Source: Aquitalea aquatilis
GTDB taxonomy: Bacteria > Pseudomonadota > Gammaproteobacteria > Burkholderiales > Chromobacteriaceae
Assembly (NCBI RefSeq): GCF_005155025.1
Contig: NZ_CP039731.1
Span: forward strand, 1,860,001 to 1,924,000
Length of the DNA: 64,000 bases
Direction of reading: 5' to 3'
This document shows positions 46,064 through 55,807 of the stretch, piece after piece; the first letter of the stretch is position 1, and each line of letters opens with the position of its first letter. Position numbers and translations under genes: made by a program. The notes under the pieces are model-generated. The model had not been told where the DNA came from, did no database searches, and saw only the letters and a list, made by a program, of their open reading frames with translations.

Positions 46064-46624
46064 ATGACTTCATCCCTGATCATTCCAAGCCGCCGCCAGT
46101 TGTTCCTGGGCTTTTTCAGCATAGGACTCAGCGGTTTCGGCGGTGTGCTGCCGCTGGCCCATCGCATGCTGGTACAGCAGCGCCGCTGGCTGAGCGAAGA
46201 AGAATTCACCGAACTGCTGGGCCTGGGGCAGATTCTGCCTGGTCCCAATATCGTCAATATGTCCATCGCCATCGGTTCACGCTTTCATGGCGTGGCAGGT
46301 GCCTGGCTGGCCGTGGCCGGCCTGATGCTGGCGCCGCTGGTCATCGTGCTGAGCATGGCCATGCTGTACGACCATTACCAGAGCCTGCCGGATGTGCAGG
46401 GTACCTTGCGTGGCCTTGCCTCAACGGCGGCCGGCCTGTTGCTGGCCATGGCGCTGCGCATGGGCGAGAAAATAGAGCGCCATGCGGTGGCCGCCGTGTT
46501 TGCGCTGCTTACCCTTCTGGCTGTTGGCGTGCTGCGCTGGCCGCTGCTGCTGGTGTTGCTGGTGCTGGCTCCGGTATCGGTATGGCTGGCGCGCCAGCGC
46601 GGTCGGGCAGGAGAGAAAGCATGA
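46064..46624 (+). CDS. chromate transporter, N-terminal half-size subunit
   Basis: Inner-membrane protein of 186 residues, one half of the CHR (ChrA) transporter. FFSIGLSGFGGVLPLAHRMLV and LGLGQILPGPNIVNMSIAIG are the family motifs. Members of this short subfamily occur as adjacent pairs that together equal one full ChrA. The stop overlaps the next start by 4 bp. Divergent LysR gene upstream. Substrate may be chromate or another oxyanion; resistance is not implied. Confidence 0.9.
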   Translation: MTSSLIIPSRRQLFLGFFSIGLSGFGGVLPLAHRMLVQQRRWLSEEEFTELLGLGQILPGPNIVNMSIAIGSRFHGVAGAWLAVAGLMLAPLVIVLSMAMLYDHYQSLPDVQGTLRGLASTAAGLLLAMALRMGEKIERHAVAAVFALLTLLAVGVLRWPLLLVLLVLAPVSVWLARQRGRAGEKA

Positions 46625-47142
46625 TGCTGCTGCTGTCGCTACTGGCCAGTTTTTCCGTGTTCTCGCTGATGGCAGTGGGTGGTGCCATTACCCTGATTCC
46701 GGAAATGCATCATTACGTGGTGGAAAGCCATCACTGGATGAGTGGCCAGGAGTTTGCCGCGCTGTTTGCCATTGCCCAGGCTGCGCCGGGGCCGAATGTG
46801 CTGGTGGTCAGCCTGATCGGCTGGAAGGTGGCCGGCCTGGCCGGAGCTTTCGCCGCCACGGTGGGGATGTGTGGCCCCTCGTCACTGCTGTGTTATTACG
46901 TGGCCCGGCTGTGGCAACGCTGGCATGCCTCGCCATGGCGGCGCGCCATCGAGCGCGGTCTGGCACCACTGACCATCGGCCTGGTGACCGGCAGTGCCAT
47001 GCTGATGAGCGAGGCCGCCAACCAGCATTGGTCCGGCTGGTTGTTGTGTGCCGGCAGCACCGTGCTGGCCTGGCGTACCCGCGTCAATCCGCTGTGGCTG
47101 CTGGCTGGCGGCGCACTGCTGGGCTTTGCTGGCTGGATCTGA
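46621..47142 (+). CDS. chromate transporter, C-terminal half-size subunit
   Basis: Partner of the preceding gene; 173 residues. FSLMAVGGAITLIPEMHHYVV and AIAQAAPGPNVLVVSLIGWK repeat the family motif in the opposite topological half. ATG 46621 overlaps the upstream stop (ATGA), ensuring equal translation. Predicted five or six membrane segments. Confidence 0.9.
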   Translation: MMLLLSLLASFSVFSLMAVGGAITLIPEMHHYVVESHHWMSGQEFAALFAIAQAAPGPNVLVVSLIGWKVAGLAGAFAATVGMCGPSSLLCYYVARLWQRWHASPWRRAIERGLAPLTIGLVTGSAMLMSEAANQHWSGWLLCAGSTVLAWRTRVNPLWLLAGGALLGFAGWI

Positions 47143-47232
47143 GCGCCCCGGTTCCGGCAGGTGCCGGGCGGCGTCATCTGTGTTTCATGCAGAGCCGTCA
47201 CACTGCGCTTTACTGCCGCCGCCGGAGCCTGC

Positions 47233-48198
47233 ATGTCTTCCTCTGCCATTCCCGTACGCCTCAATCTGCTCTTGCTGCTGCTGGCGCTGCGCTTGTGGCT
47301 GGTCGAACTGGTGGCAGTGCCGCTGGCGGTGGCCTGGTTTCATCCCGCTTACGGTCTGTTGCTGGTGGCGGCGGTACTGCTGATTCCGCTGCGCTGGCAG
47401 CTGTTGCACGAAGCCGTGCATGGGCTGCTGCTGCCTTCGGTGCGTTACAACCGGCTGGCCGGACGCCTGCTGGGCATCAGCCTGGGCATTCCCTTTGATG
47501 TATGGCGGCAGGCGCATCATCTGCATCACCGCTACAGCCGCAGTGCGGCCTGTCGGGTGGAGGTGTATGAGCCGGGCGAGGAGGCGGGCTGGCAGCGCCG
47601 GCTTTATCTGTGGCTGCGGCTGTGTGGTGCGGCCTATCTGATGGCGCTGGCCGGCAGCCTGCTGCTGCTGTTCTGCCCGGCCCTCGGACGCTGGCGCTGG
47701 CTGGCCGGGCGCGCACCCTTGCTGCCCTTGTTGCAGCGTCGTGTGTGGCGCAGCCCGCAGCGACACTGCGCGCGGTTGGATGCCCTGCTGGCCTGGCTGC
47801 TGCCCGGCCTGTCATTGCTGATCTACGGCGCGCACGACTGGATGCTGTGGCTGGCTTTGCTGGCGCGTGCGTTGTTGATCTCGCTGACCGATCACGTCTG
47901 CTTTGCCGGCCAGCCGCTGGGCGATGCGCGCCGTGCCGCCAATCTGGCGCTGCCGCGCTGGCTGGGCCTGTGTCTGCTCAACAGCCATTTGCGCGGTGTG
48001 CACCATCTGTGGCCACAGCTGTGCTGGCAGGCGCTGCCGCAGCGTTTCGTCTCTGCCCGGCTGGAGTGGGATGGCCGTTTCAGCCAGGCAATCTGCCTGC
48101 GCCAGTGGCGTGCCACTCCCGCCACCGGCCTGCCGGTAATACCCCGGCGCAAGGCAGGGACAGGTATAATGCCGGCTGATTCCATTACGCCAAGCTAG
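47233..48198 (+). CDS. fatty-acid desaturase family protein
   Basis: Integral membrane di-iron enzyme of 321 residues. Three histidine boxes are in order: HEAVHG near 59-64, HHLHH near 95-99, and HLRGVHH near 250-256. Four or five hydrophobic stretches separate them. It inserts double bonds in fatty acyl or related chains; the substrate is unknown. GGAG lies five bases before ATG 47233, which is preferred to an upstream start. The 90-bp gap after the chromate genes suggests possible cotranscription; its 3' end contains the hemE -10. Confidence 0.85.
   Translation: MSSSAIPVRLNLLLLLLALRLWLVELVAVPLAVAWFHPAYGLLLVAAVLLIPLRWQLLHEAVHGLLLPSVRYNRLAGRLLGISLGIPFDVWRQAHHLHHRYSRSAACRVEVYEPGEEAGWQRRLYLWLRLCGAAYLMALAGSLLLLFCPALGRWRWLAGRAPLLPLLQRRVWRSPQRHCARLDALLAWLLPGLSLLIYGAHDWMLWLALLARALLISLTDHVCFAGQPLGDARRAANLALPRWLGLCLLNSHLRGVHHLWPQLCWQALPQRFVSARLEWDGRFSQAICLRQWRATPATGLPVIPRRKAGTGIMPADSITPS
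48165..48170 (+). promoter_or_regulatory. candidate hemE -10 element
   Basis: TATAAT lies in the last codons of the desaturase gene, 44 bp before hemE. No good -35 is apparent. Confidence 0.45.
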
Positions 48199-48213
48199 CA
48201 AGCCCATACCATC

Positions 48214-49275
48214 ATGACCCAGCTCAAGAACGATACTTTCCTGCGCGCGCTCCTGAAGGAGCCGGTTGAATATACCCCCATCTGGATGATGCGCCAGGCT
48301 GGACGCTACCTGCCGGAATACCGCGCCACCCGCGCCCGCGCCGGCAGCTTCATGGGCTTGTGCACCAGCCCGGATTACGCCACCGAAGTCACCTTGCAGC
48401 CGCTGGAGCGTTTCCCGCTGGATGCAGCCATCCTGTTTTCCGACATCCTCACCGTGCCGGACGCCATGGGGCTGGGCCTGTACTTCGCCGAAGGCGAAGG
48501 CCCCAAGTTCGAGCGCCCGCTGCGCGATGAAAGCGCCATCCGCGCCCTGAGCGTGCCGGCGCTGGACAAGCTGCAATACGTGTTTGATGCCGTCTCCAGC
48601 ATCCGCAAGGCACTGGACGGCCGCGTGCCGCTGATCGGCTTTTCCGGCAGCCCCTTCACCCTGGCCTGCTACATGATCGAAGGCGGCGGCTCGGATGATT
48701 TCCGCAACGTCAAAGCCATGCTGTACAGCCGTCCGGAATTGCTGCATCACATTCTGGCCGTCAACGCCCAGACCGTGACCGATTACCTGAATGCCCAGAT
48801 CGATGCCGGCGCGCAAGCCGTGCAGATTTTCGACACCTGGGGCGGCGCGCTCAGTCATGCGGCCTATAAGGAATTCTCGCTGGCCTATATGCAGCGCATC
48901 GTGGCCGGTCTCAAGCGCGAGGCCGATGGCCGCCGCGTGCCGGTCATTGTGTTCACCAAGAACGGTGGCCAGTGGCTGGAAGAGATTGCCGCCATCGGTG
49001 CCGACTGCGTAGGCCTGGACTGGACCACCGATATCGGTCTGGCCCGTGCCCGTGTCGGCGACAAAGTCGCCCTGCAAGGCAATTTCGACCCGAACGCGCT
49101 GTTTGGCTCGCCGGCAGCCATCGAAGCCGAGGCTGCACGTATCCTGGCGGCCTATGGACAGGGTTCCGGCCATGTCTTCAATCTGGGTCACGGCATCTCC
49201 CAGCATGCCGACCCCGAGCACGCCGCCGCCCTGGTAGCGGCCGTGCATCGTCTGTCCCGTCCCTTCCACCAGTAA
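48214..49275 (+). CDS. hemE: uroporphyrinogen decarboxylase
   Basis: Haem-pathway enzyme of 353 residues that turns uroporphyrinogen III into coproporphyrinogen III. The signatures [16 protein letters not shown] (about 23-38) and [16 protein letters not shown] are present, and length is normal. It stands as its own unit between the desaturase and priA. Confidence 0.98.
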   Translation: MTQLKNDTFLRALLKEPVEYTPIWMMRQAGRYLPEYRATRARAGSFMGLCTSPDYATEVTLQPLERFPLDAAILFSDILTVPDAMGLGLYFAEGEGPKFERPLRDESAIRALSVPALDKLQYVFDAVSSIRKALDGRVPLIGFSGSPFTLACYMIEGGGSDDFRNVKAMLYSRPELLHHILAVNAQTVTDYLNAQIDAGAQAVQIFDTWGGALSHAAYKEFSLAYMQRIVAGLKREADGRRVPVIVFTKNGGQWLEEIAAIGADCVGLDWTTDIGLARARVGDKVALQGNFDPNALFGSPAAIEAEAARILAAYGQGSGHVFNLGHGISQHADPEHAAALVAAVHRLSRPFHQ

Positions 49276-49762
49276 GTGTGCATAGGCCGGGGCTGCGCCC
49301 TGGCCTGTTGGCATTTGCAAGTACGGCCTGATCAATTCCCGCTTTGTTGCAAAGGTATTTCTCAAAACAGTCTGATTTATCAGCTGTTTCATCCATTGCG
49401 GGGTGTGGGGTATCGCCCCAGCCGGGACGGACTTTCTGCAGTATGTGCAGCCTTTTTTGCCCTGCTGATCAAAGGGGTGTTGACAGCATTGCCCGGTGGT
49501 GTTCTCAGAGTTATTCACACTGGGAACTGTAGCTGTGCAGACTTGTCAAGCCCACTGGGCAATATTAGTGCTGCGCTTTTAAGTAATTGAAAAATAAGCA
49601 CTTATTCTTCTGATTAATTTTTGTGCAATCTAATGGAAATGCTGATTTAATAGCCTTTCCCCGGCCAGTAAACGAGTTGTTCACAAAGATATCCACAGCT
49701 TCTGTGCATAGATCGCGCAAAGCCTTGTCGGAATTGGGTTTGATGTAAAAGGGAAAATTGCC
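49276..49762. other. 487-bp hemE-priA gap with AT-rich core and DnaA-box cluster
   Basis: The gap contains one exact DnaA box TTATTCACA (49511-49519) and three one-mismatch boxes packed in 35 bp: TTGTTCACA (49677-49685), ATATCCACA (49689-49697) and TGTGCATAG on the other strand (49703-49711). Between them lies an AT-rich stretch (about 49560-49655). The same 9-mer TGTGCATAG is repeated at 49277-49285. TTGACA at 49480 has no good -10. No coding frame is supported. Confidence 0.55.
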
Positions 49763-51937
49763 GTGGGTCTTCAGAGAGTTCAGGTGGTGGTCGATCTGCC
49801 CCTATTTGGCGCATTTACCTACCTGTCTCATTTTGCAGTCAGCCCCGGTCAGCGGGTGGCTGTTCCCTTTGGTAATCGCCTGTTGTGTGGCGTGGTTGTC
49901 ACTGGCATACCCCCCGAGGGTTTGCTCGACAGCCAGCTCAAACAGCTGGAGCAGGTATTTGACAGCCTGCCCCCCTTGTCGGCCGACTTCCTCGCGCTGG
50001 CCGAATTCGCCGCCGCTTACTATCACTTTCCCCTGGGTCAGACCCTGTTCACCGCCCTGCCCACCGGGCTGCGCGAGGCGCGCGACATCACCCCGCCGGA
50101 CGAGCGCCCGTATGGCCTGACTGAGGCGGGCCTCGCCGCGATGCCGGCCGCGCGGCAGCGGGCGCGGCTAGCCTTGTGGCAGGCCTTGGGCGATGGCCCG
50201 CTCAGCCAGCCCCAGGCGCGGCAGATCACGCCGCAGGCTGGCAAGATCCTGGCCGACTGGCTGGCCGCAGGCCTGGTACAGCGGCTGGAGCCGGAAATCC
50301 AGCCGCTAGAGCTGGGCCCCAGTCCGCAGTTGAATGCCGACCAGCAGGCGGCACTGGATGCCTTGAGCTGTGAGCCGGCTGGTTTCCAGGCCTGGCTGCT
50401 GCATGGCATTACCGGCAGTGGCAAGACCGAAGTCTATCTGCAGCGCATTGCGCTCTGCCTGGCACAGCGGCAGCAGGTGCTGGTGCTGGTGCCGGAAATC
50501 AACCTGACCCCGCAACTGATCGAGCGCTTCCTGCAGCGCTTTCCCGCCAGTCGCATTGCCGTACAGCACAGCCAGTTAGCCGAGGGAGAGCGCCTGCGCA
50601 ACTGGCTGGATGCCTGGCAGGGGCGGGCCGACATCATCATCGGCACCCGGCTGTCGGTGTTCACCCCCATGCCACGGCTGGGCATGATCGTGGTGGATGA
50701 AGAACATGACGGCTCCTTCAAGCAGCAGGACGGCCTGCGCTACCATGCGCGTGACCTGGCGATCTGGCGTGCGCGCCGTGCCGGCATTCCCATCGTGCTG
50801 GGCAGCGCCACGCCCAGCCTGGAAACCGTGGCCAATGTCGAGGCTGGCCGCTACCGCCAGCTCAAGCTCAATCAGCGCGCCCACGGGGCTGCGCGCTTGC
50901 CGACGGTGCGGCTGGTGGATACCCGTCGCGCCAAGCTGGTCGAGGGATTGTCCGATCCGGTGATCAAGGCGCTAGCGGCGCGGCTGGAGCGCCAGGAAAT
51001 GAGCCTGGTGTTCATCAACCGCCGTGGCTTTGCCCCGGTGCTAGCTTGTACGGATTGCGGCTGGACCAGCGGTTGTCCGCGCTGCTCCACCCGGCTGGTA
51101 CTGCATCTGCTGGAGCGCAAGCTGCGCTGCCATCATTGCGGCTGGGAGGAGAACGTCCCGCATGCCTGCCCGGAATGTGGCGCACCGGATATCAAGCCGC
51201 TGGGCGAGGGCACGCAAAGGCTGGAGTCGGCACTGGGCCGGCTGTTTCCGGAGGCCCGCATCCTGCGCATCGACCGCGACACCACCCAGCGCAAGCAGGC
51301 CTGGGACGAGATTTACCGCAAGGTCCATGCCGGCGAGGTCGACATGCTGGTCGGCACCCAGATGCTGGCCAAGGGGCATGACTTTGGCACCTTGTCGCTG
51401 GTGACGGTGCTCAATGCTGACGGCGGGCTGTACTCGGCCGATTATCGTGCTTCCGAGCGGCTGTTTGCCCAGCTCACCCAGGTGGCCGGCCGCGCCGGCC
51501 GGGCCGATGCACCGGGTGAAGTGCTGGTGCAGACGCAGTGGCCGGAGCACCCGCTGTATCAGGCCCTGGTGGCGCATGATTTCGACGGTTTTGCCGCCAG
51601 CTTGCTGCAGGAACGCCGCCAGGCGGCTTTCCCGCCCTCGGTCTATCAGGCCCTGTTGCGCGCCGATGCCCCGGAGCTTGCCAGTGCTACGGCCTTTCTC
51701 ACCCACGTCCGCCAGCAGATGCAGGCACTGGCGGCCGAGGTGCTGATATCCGGCCCGGCCCCGGCGCTGATGGTGCGGCTGGCCAATCGCGAACGGGCGC
51801 AACTGGTGCTGGAGTCGGCCAATCGTCAGGCCCTGCACCGTTTTCTTGATCAACTGCCCCCGCTGCTGGATGCCCAGGCGCGCCAGCACGGCCGTGGCTT
51901 GCGCTGGTCGCTCGATATCGACCCGCAGGAGATGTAA
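49763..51937 (+). CDS. priA: primosomal protein N', replication-restart helicase
   Basis: Superfamily-2 helicase of 724 residues that reloads DnaB at stalled forks. It has an N-terminal 3'-binding domain (about 1-100), Walker A GITGSGKTEVYL, DEEH motif II (VVDEEHDGSFKQQ), and eight zinc-binding cysteines in two clusters (CTDCGWTSGCPRC and CHHCGWEENVPHACPEC). The GTG start has AGGG upstream. Its stop overlaps the dacB start by one base, and DnaA-like boxes lie just above it. Confidence 0.96.
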   Translation: MGLQRVQVVVDLPLFGAFTYLSHFAVSPGQRVAVPFGNRLLCGVVVTGIPPEGLLDSQLKQLEQVFDSLPPLSADFLALAEFAAAYYHFPLGQTLFTALPTGLREARDITPPDERPYGLTEAGLAAMPAARQRARLALWQALGDGPLSQPQARQITPQAGKILADWLAAGLVQRLEPEIQPLELGPSPQLNADQQAALDALSCEPAGFQAWLLHGITGSGKTEVYLQRIALCLAQRQQVLVLVPEINLTPQLIERFLQRFPASRIAVQHSQLAEGERLRNWLDAWQGRADIIIGTRLSVFTPMPRLGMIVVDEEHDGSFKQQDGLRYHARDLAIWRARRAGIPIVLGSATPSLETVANVEAGRYRQLKLNQRAHGAARLPTVRLVDTRRAKLVEGLSDPVIKALAARLERQEMSLVFINRRGFAPVLACTDCGWTSGCPRCSTRLVLHLLERKLRCHHCGWEENVPHACPECGAPDIKPLGEGTQRLESALGRLFPEARILRIDRDTTQRKQAWDEIYRKVHAGEVDMLVGTQMLAKGHDFGTLSLVTVLNADGGLYSADYRASERLFAQLTQVAGRAGRADAPGEVLVQTQWPEHPLYQALVAHDFDGFAASLLQERRQAAFPPSVYQALLRADAPELASATAFLTHVRQQMQALAAEVLISGPAPALMVRLANRERAQLVLESANRQALHRFLDQLPPLLDAQARQHGRGLRWSLDIDPQEM

Positions 51938-53358
51938 TGAAGTCAGTCATACACGCATTCGCCCTGATCTTGCTCACCAGTACGGCGGGTGCCGCCACGC
52001 TGGACCTGCACGGGCTGAAGCCGGATGAAGTCGCCATCTGGGCGGCACCGGTCGAGGGCGGTACCGAACTGGCCAGCCTGCGCGCCGATGCGGCGGTTAA
52101 TCCAGCCTCCACCATGAAGTTAGTGACCAGCTGGACCGCACTCAACCGCCTCAAGCCCGGCTACCACTGGACTACGCGGCTGGTGTCGGCGGCTCCGCTG
52201 GAAAACGGCGTATTGAAGGGCGACCTGGTCTGGGTGGGGGCGGGCGATCCACGCTTTAGTACCGCCAATCTGCAAGAGCTGCTGCGTGGCCTGCGCCAGC
52301 GTGGCGTGCAGCGTATCGATGGCCGGCTGCTGCTGGACAAGAGCGCTTTCAGCAGCATAGGCACGGCGGAAAATTTCGGTGGTGACGAGGGCAAGTCGTT
52401 TACGGTTGAGCCGGATACCCATCTCACCGGCCTGAAAGTGGCCTGGTTGCGTTTTTTCAATGACGCCAATGGCGCACGGGTGGTGCTGGACCCGCCGCTG
52501 GCCGATGTCAGTGTGCAGGCCAAGTTGAGCAGTGCCGGTGGCAGCGCCAGTTGCCCGGACGTCAGGCAATGGGTGCAAATCCGCCAGCAAGCCGGGCAGA
52601 TCGAGGTCAGCGGCAAGCTGCCGGCTGCCTGCGATGGCAGTCAGGCCTATGTGAATGTGCTGGAGCACAATGACTTTGCCGCCCAGTCGTTTGCCGCGCT
52701 GTGGGCCGAGCTTGGGGGCAGCGGCCCGCAGAGCGTGGCGATTGCACCGGCACCGGCAGGGGCGCGCACACTGGCGCAATTCCAGTCCGAGCCGCTGACC
52801 GTGGCGCTGGCCGATATCAACAAATACAGCAACAACACCATGGCACGCACCGTCTATCTGACACTGGGGCGGGAAGAAGGGGGGAGCGATACCCCGGCCG
52901 CCGCCCAGCGCGCGGTACGCCGCTTGCTGGCCGAGCAGCATATTTCCGACGAAGCGCTGGTGCTGGAAAACGGCTGCGGCCTGTCGCGGCGCGAGCGGGT
53001 GTCGGCCCGTTTGCTCGGCCAGGTACTGCTGAATGCCGCGCGTGGCCCCTATGGTGGCGAGCTGCTGGCCAGTCTGCCGCTGGCCAGCGAGGACGGCACG
53101 CTCAAACGGCGCTTTGCCAGCATCGGCCCGCGGCTGCGCATGAAAACCGGCACGCTGAAGGACGTCAAGGCGCTGGCCGGTTACTGGCAGGCTGCCGACG
53201 GGCGACGGCTGGCCATCGTGGCCATCATCAACAGCCCGCGTGCGCTGGCGATGGGGCCGGCACTGGACGGCATCGTGGCGGATCTGATCCACCGCTTCGA
53301 CCGCAGCGCACCGGATAGCAGCCAGCTGCCAGCCGCAGAAGCTATAATGCAGCCCTGA
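51937..53358 (+). CDS. dacB: D-alanyl-D-alanine carboxypeptidase/endopeptidase (PBP4 type)
   Basis: Periplasmic peptidoglycan enzyme of 473 residues. The signal peptide covers about 1-19 (ending TAGA). The serine-transferase triad is visible: S58-T-M-K61, SNN in INKYSNNTMA, and KTG in LRMKTGTLKD. The large insert domain between the first two motifs is typical of PBP4. One-base overlap (TAATG) with priA suggests coupled translation. Confidence 0.93.
   Translation: MKSVIHAFALILLTSTAGAATLDLHGLKPDEVAIWAAPVEGGTELASLRADAAVNPASTMKLVTSWTALNRLKPGYHWTTRLVSAAPLENGVLKGDLVWVGAGDPRFSTANLQELLRGLRQRGVQRIDGRLLLDKSAFSSIGTAENFGGDEGKSFTVEPDTHLTGLKVAWLRFFNDANGARVVLDPPLADVSVQAKLSSAGGSASCPDVRQWVQIRQQAGQIEVSGKLPAACDGSQAYVNVLEHNDFAAQSFAALWAELGGSGPQSVAIAPAPAGARTLAQFQSEPLTVALADINKYSNNTMARTVYLTLGREEGGSDTPAAAQRAVRRLLAEQHISDEALVLENGCGLSRRERVSARLLGQVLLNAARGPYGGELLASLPLASEDGTLKRRFASIGPRLRMKTGTLKDVKALAGYWQAADGRRLAIVAIINSPRALAMGPALDGIVADLIHRFDRSAPDSSQLPAAEAIMQP
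53343..53348 (+). promoter_or_regulatory. candidate grxC -10 element
   Basis: TATAAT lies at the end of dacB, 40 bp before grxC; no -35 was recognised. Confidence 0.4.
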
Positions 53359-53387
53359 ATCCCACCACGCATTAAACAGGTTTTGTC

Positions 53388-53645
53388 ATGAAACACGTCA
53401 CCATGTATACCACCGCAGTCTGCCCCTACTGCATCCGCGCCAAGCAAGTGCTGGCCAGCAAGGGCGTGACCGGCATTGAAGAAATCCGCATTGATCTGGA
53501 CGATGCGGCACGCGATCACATGATGAGCAGCACCGGCCGGCGCACCGTGCCACAAATCTTCATCGGCGACACCCATGTCGGCGGCTGCGACGATCTGGTG
53601 GCTCTGAACCAGGCCGGCAAGCTGGACGTGCTGCTGGCTGATTGA
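53388..53645 (+). CDS. grxC: glutaredoxin 3
   Basis: Glutathione-dependent disulfide reductase of 85 residues with active site C12-P-Y-C15 and TVPQIFIGDTHVGGCDD, the cis-proline and glutathione-binding parts. It lies upstream of secB and gpsA, as in E. coli. Confidence 0.97.
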   Translation: MKHVTMYTTAVCPYCIRAKQVLASKGVTGIEEIRIDLDDAARDHMMSSTGRRTVPQIFIGDTHVGGCDDLVALNQAGKLDVLLAD

Positions 53646-53793
53646 CCGCCATCAAGCAAGCACGGAGTCGCCTGCTGCCATGGCCCATTCCCGCTGGGCC
53701 GCACTGGCCGCACACCGTGCTTTCATGCGATGATGCAAACCTGATTTTCCTTTGCAACCGGCCGCCCGGGGCGGCCATCAGCGAGACTGAGAC

Positions 53794-54246
53794 ATGAGCG
53801 AGCAACAAGAGCTGCAACCGGTATTCTCCATCGAAAAAATCTACGTAAAAGATCTGTCCCTGGAAGTGCCGAATGCACCGCAGGTCTATCTGGAAGCGGC
53901 CCAGCCGGAAATCGACATGCAGCTGGCCAGCGAAGGCAAGCAGATTGATGACGGCTTCTATGAAGTGGCGCTGACCGTGACCGTGACCGCCAAGCTGCCG
54001 GAAAAAACCATGTTCCTGTGCGAAGTGACCGAAGCCGGTATCTTCCGCATCGAAAACGTGCCGGTCGAAGACATCGAACCCATTCTTGGCGTGGCCTGCC
54101 CGAACATCCTGTTCCCCTATGCCCGTGAGACTGTTTCCAATCTGGTGAACCGCGCTGGCTTCCCGCCGGTACTGCTGTCGCCGATCAACTTCGAAGCGCT
54201 GTACATGCAGCAGCGCGCCCAGCAAGCCGAAGCCGGCAACGCCTGA
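53794..54246 (+). CDS. secB: protein-export chaperone SecB
   Basis: Cytosolic tetrameric chaperone of 150 residues that holds precursors unfolded and passes them to Sec[14 protein letters not shown] near the N-terminus and [24 protein letters not shown] are the family signature segments. It follows grxC after 148 bp and overlaps the next start by one base. Confidence 0.98.
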   Translation: MSEQQELQPVFSIEKIYVKDLSLEVPNAPQVYLEAAQPEIDMQLASEGKQIDDGFYEVALTVTVTAKLPEKTMFLCEVTEAGIFRIENVPVEDIEPILGVACPNILFPYARETVSNLVNRAGFPPVLLSPINFEALYMQQRAQQAEAGNA

Positions 54247-54692
54247 TGCTGCGCCGCCTCGTCGCCGCTGCTGCCGTGCTGGCCGGGCTGTATGCCCTGC
54301 CGGCGCAGGCGCTGGAATTCCGTTCGGTCAAGGAAACCGGTGTGGCGCTGTACGAGGCGCCCACATTGAGTGCCAAAAAGCTGTTCGTGGTCAGCCGCTA
54401 TTATCCGGTGGAAGTGTTGTCCAGCCAGAAAGAGTGGTCGCGCGTGCGTGACGCCACTGGCGGCATCGCCTGGATTCCGCTGGCGGCACTGTCCGGCCAG
54501 CGCTGGTTGCTGGTGACGGCCGACCAGACCGTGGTGCGCGCCACGGCCTCTGCCGATGGCCAACCCGTGTTCAGCGTGGCCCGCGATGGCGTGCTGCAAT
54601 GGCAGGAAGCGCCCAAGGATGGCTGGGTCAAGGTCAAGCACCGCGACGGCAGCAGCGGCTTTGCCCGCATCACCGATCTGTGGGGCCTGTAA
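54246..54692 (+). CDS. exported SH3-domain protein
   Basis: Protein of 148 residues with a signal peptide (about 1-21, ending PAQA) and two bacterial SH3-like repeats: EFRSVKETGVALYEAP through VRDATGGIAWIPL, and TVVRATASADGQPVF through GSSGFARITDLWGL. Such domains bind cell-wall peptides or proteins. It is inserted between secB and gpsA, overlapping secB by one base and lying 3 bp before gpsA, so it is cotranscribed with both. Confidence 0.88.
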   Translation: MLRRLVAAAAVLAGLYALPAQALEFRSVKETGVALYEAPTLSAKKLFVVSRYYPVEVLSSQKEWSRVRDATGGIAWIPLAALSGQRWLLVTADQTVVRATASADGQPVFSVARDGVLQWQEAPKDGWVKVKHRDGSSGFARITDLWGL

Positions 54693-54695
54693 ACC

Positions 54696-55700
54696 ATGAA
54701 ACTGGCCATTCTGGGGAGTGGGGCATGGGGTAGCGCATTGGCGCTAGCTTTTGCCCGTCATCATGATGTCAGCCTGTGGGGGCGCGATGCCGCCCAGATG
54801 TCCGACATGGCGGCCGAGCGTGTCAACCGCCGCTATCTGCCGGACTGTCCCTTTCCCGACAGCATCACGCTGACCGCGGAATTGCCACGTGCCATCCACG
54901 GCGCCGAGCTGATCCTTATCGTCACCCCCATCGTTGGCCTGCGGCCTACCTTGCGGGCGTTGACGGCACTGTCTTCCGCGCTGCCGCCCATCCTGTGGGC
55001 GTGCAAGGGCTTCGAAACCGGTTCCAGCCTGCTGCCGCATCAGGTGGTGGCCGAAGAGTTGCCGACTGATCACCCCTGTGGCGTATTGTCCGGCCCCAGT
55101 TTCGCCCGCGAAGTGGCAGAAGGCCTGCCGGCTGCAGTAACCATCGCCGCGGATGACGGCGAGTTTGCCCGGCGTATTGCGCGTGAGCTGCACAGCCCGC
55201 TGCTGCGGCTGTATGCCAATGATGATCTGGTGGGTGTTGAAGTGGGTGGCGCGGTCAAGAATGTGATGGCCATTGCCACAGGCGTAGCCGATGGGCTGGG
55301 TTTTGGCATGAATGCCCGCGCCGCGCTCATTACCCGTGGTCTGGCGGAAATCACCCGTCTGGCCAGTGCGCTGGGTGCCAGCCAGCAGACCATGATGGGC
55401 TTGTCCGGCATGGGCGATCTCATTCTCACCTGCACCGGCGCGCTGTCGCGCAATCGTCAGGTGGGACTGAAGCTGGCCGAAGGCAAATCGCTGGAGATCA
55501 TTCTGGCCGAGCTGGGCCATGTGGCTGAAGGCGTGAGCACCGCTCGCGAAGTGCTGACCATGGCGGAAAGACTGGAAGTGGAAATGCCGATTACCGCGGC
55601 CGTGTGCGGCCTGCTGTATCAGGGCAATGATCCGCATCGGGTGGTGGAAGGGCTGCTGAGCCGCGCGCCCAAGTCCGAAGGTGGCGGTGCGCTGGATTGA
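54696..55700 (+). CDS. gpsA: glycerol-3-phosphate dehydrogenase [NAD(P)+]
   Basis: Makes sn-glycerol 3-phosphate for phospholipids; 334 residues. The dinucleotide loop [10 protein letters not shown] is at residues 6-15, [13 protein letters not shown] in mid-protein, and the catalytic lysine in [15 protein letters not shown]. Ends 19 bp before a strong terminator, closing the grxC-secB-SH3-gpsA unit. Confidence 0.97.
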   Translation: MKLAILGSGAWGSALALAFARHHDVSLWGRDAAQMSDMAAERVNRRYLPDCPFPDSITLTAELPRAIHGAELILIVTPIVGLRPTLRALTALSSALPPILWACKGFETGSSLLPHQVVAEELPTDHPCGVLSGPSFAREVAEGLPAAVTIAADDGEFARRIARELHSPLLRLYANDDLVGVEVGGAVKNVMAIATGVADGLGFGMNARAALITRGLAEITRLASALGASQQTMMGLSGMGDLILTCTGALSRNRQVGLKLAEGKSLEIILAELGHVAEGVSTAREVLTMAERLEVEMPITAAVCGLLYQGNDPHRVVEGLLSRAPKSEGGGALD

Positions 55701-55719
55701 TGCTTGCCGTGTACCAATG

Positions 55720-55749
55720 AAAAAAGCCTCCATCATGGAGGCTTTTTTT
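55720..55749. terminator. bidirectional intrinsic terminator
   Basis: GCCTCCATCATGGAGGC is flanked by six A and seven T. Confidence 0.9.
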
Positions 55750-55807
55750 AATGTTTCATGCCCTGGCAGTGATGGGGGCTGCTTCAGGCTTGGAGCGGTT
55801 AACAAGA

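Noticed and set aside
49276-49762. hemE-priA gap as chromosomal origin of replication
   Set aside because: It has DnaA boxes and AT-rich DNA, but flanking genes are co-oriented and no dnaA/dnaN/gyrB neighbours exist; treated as a regulatory cluster.
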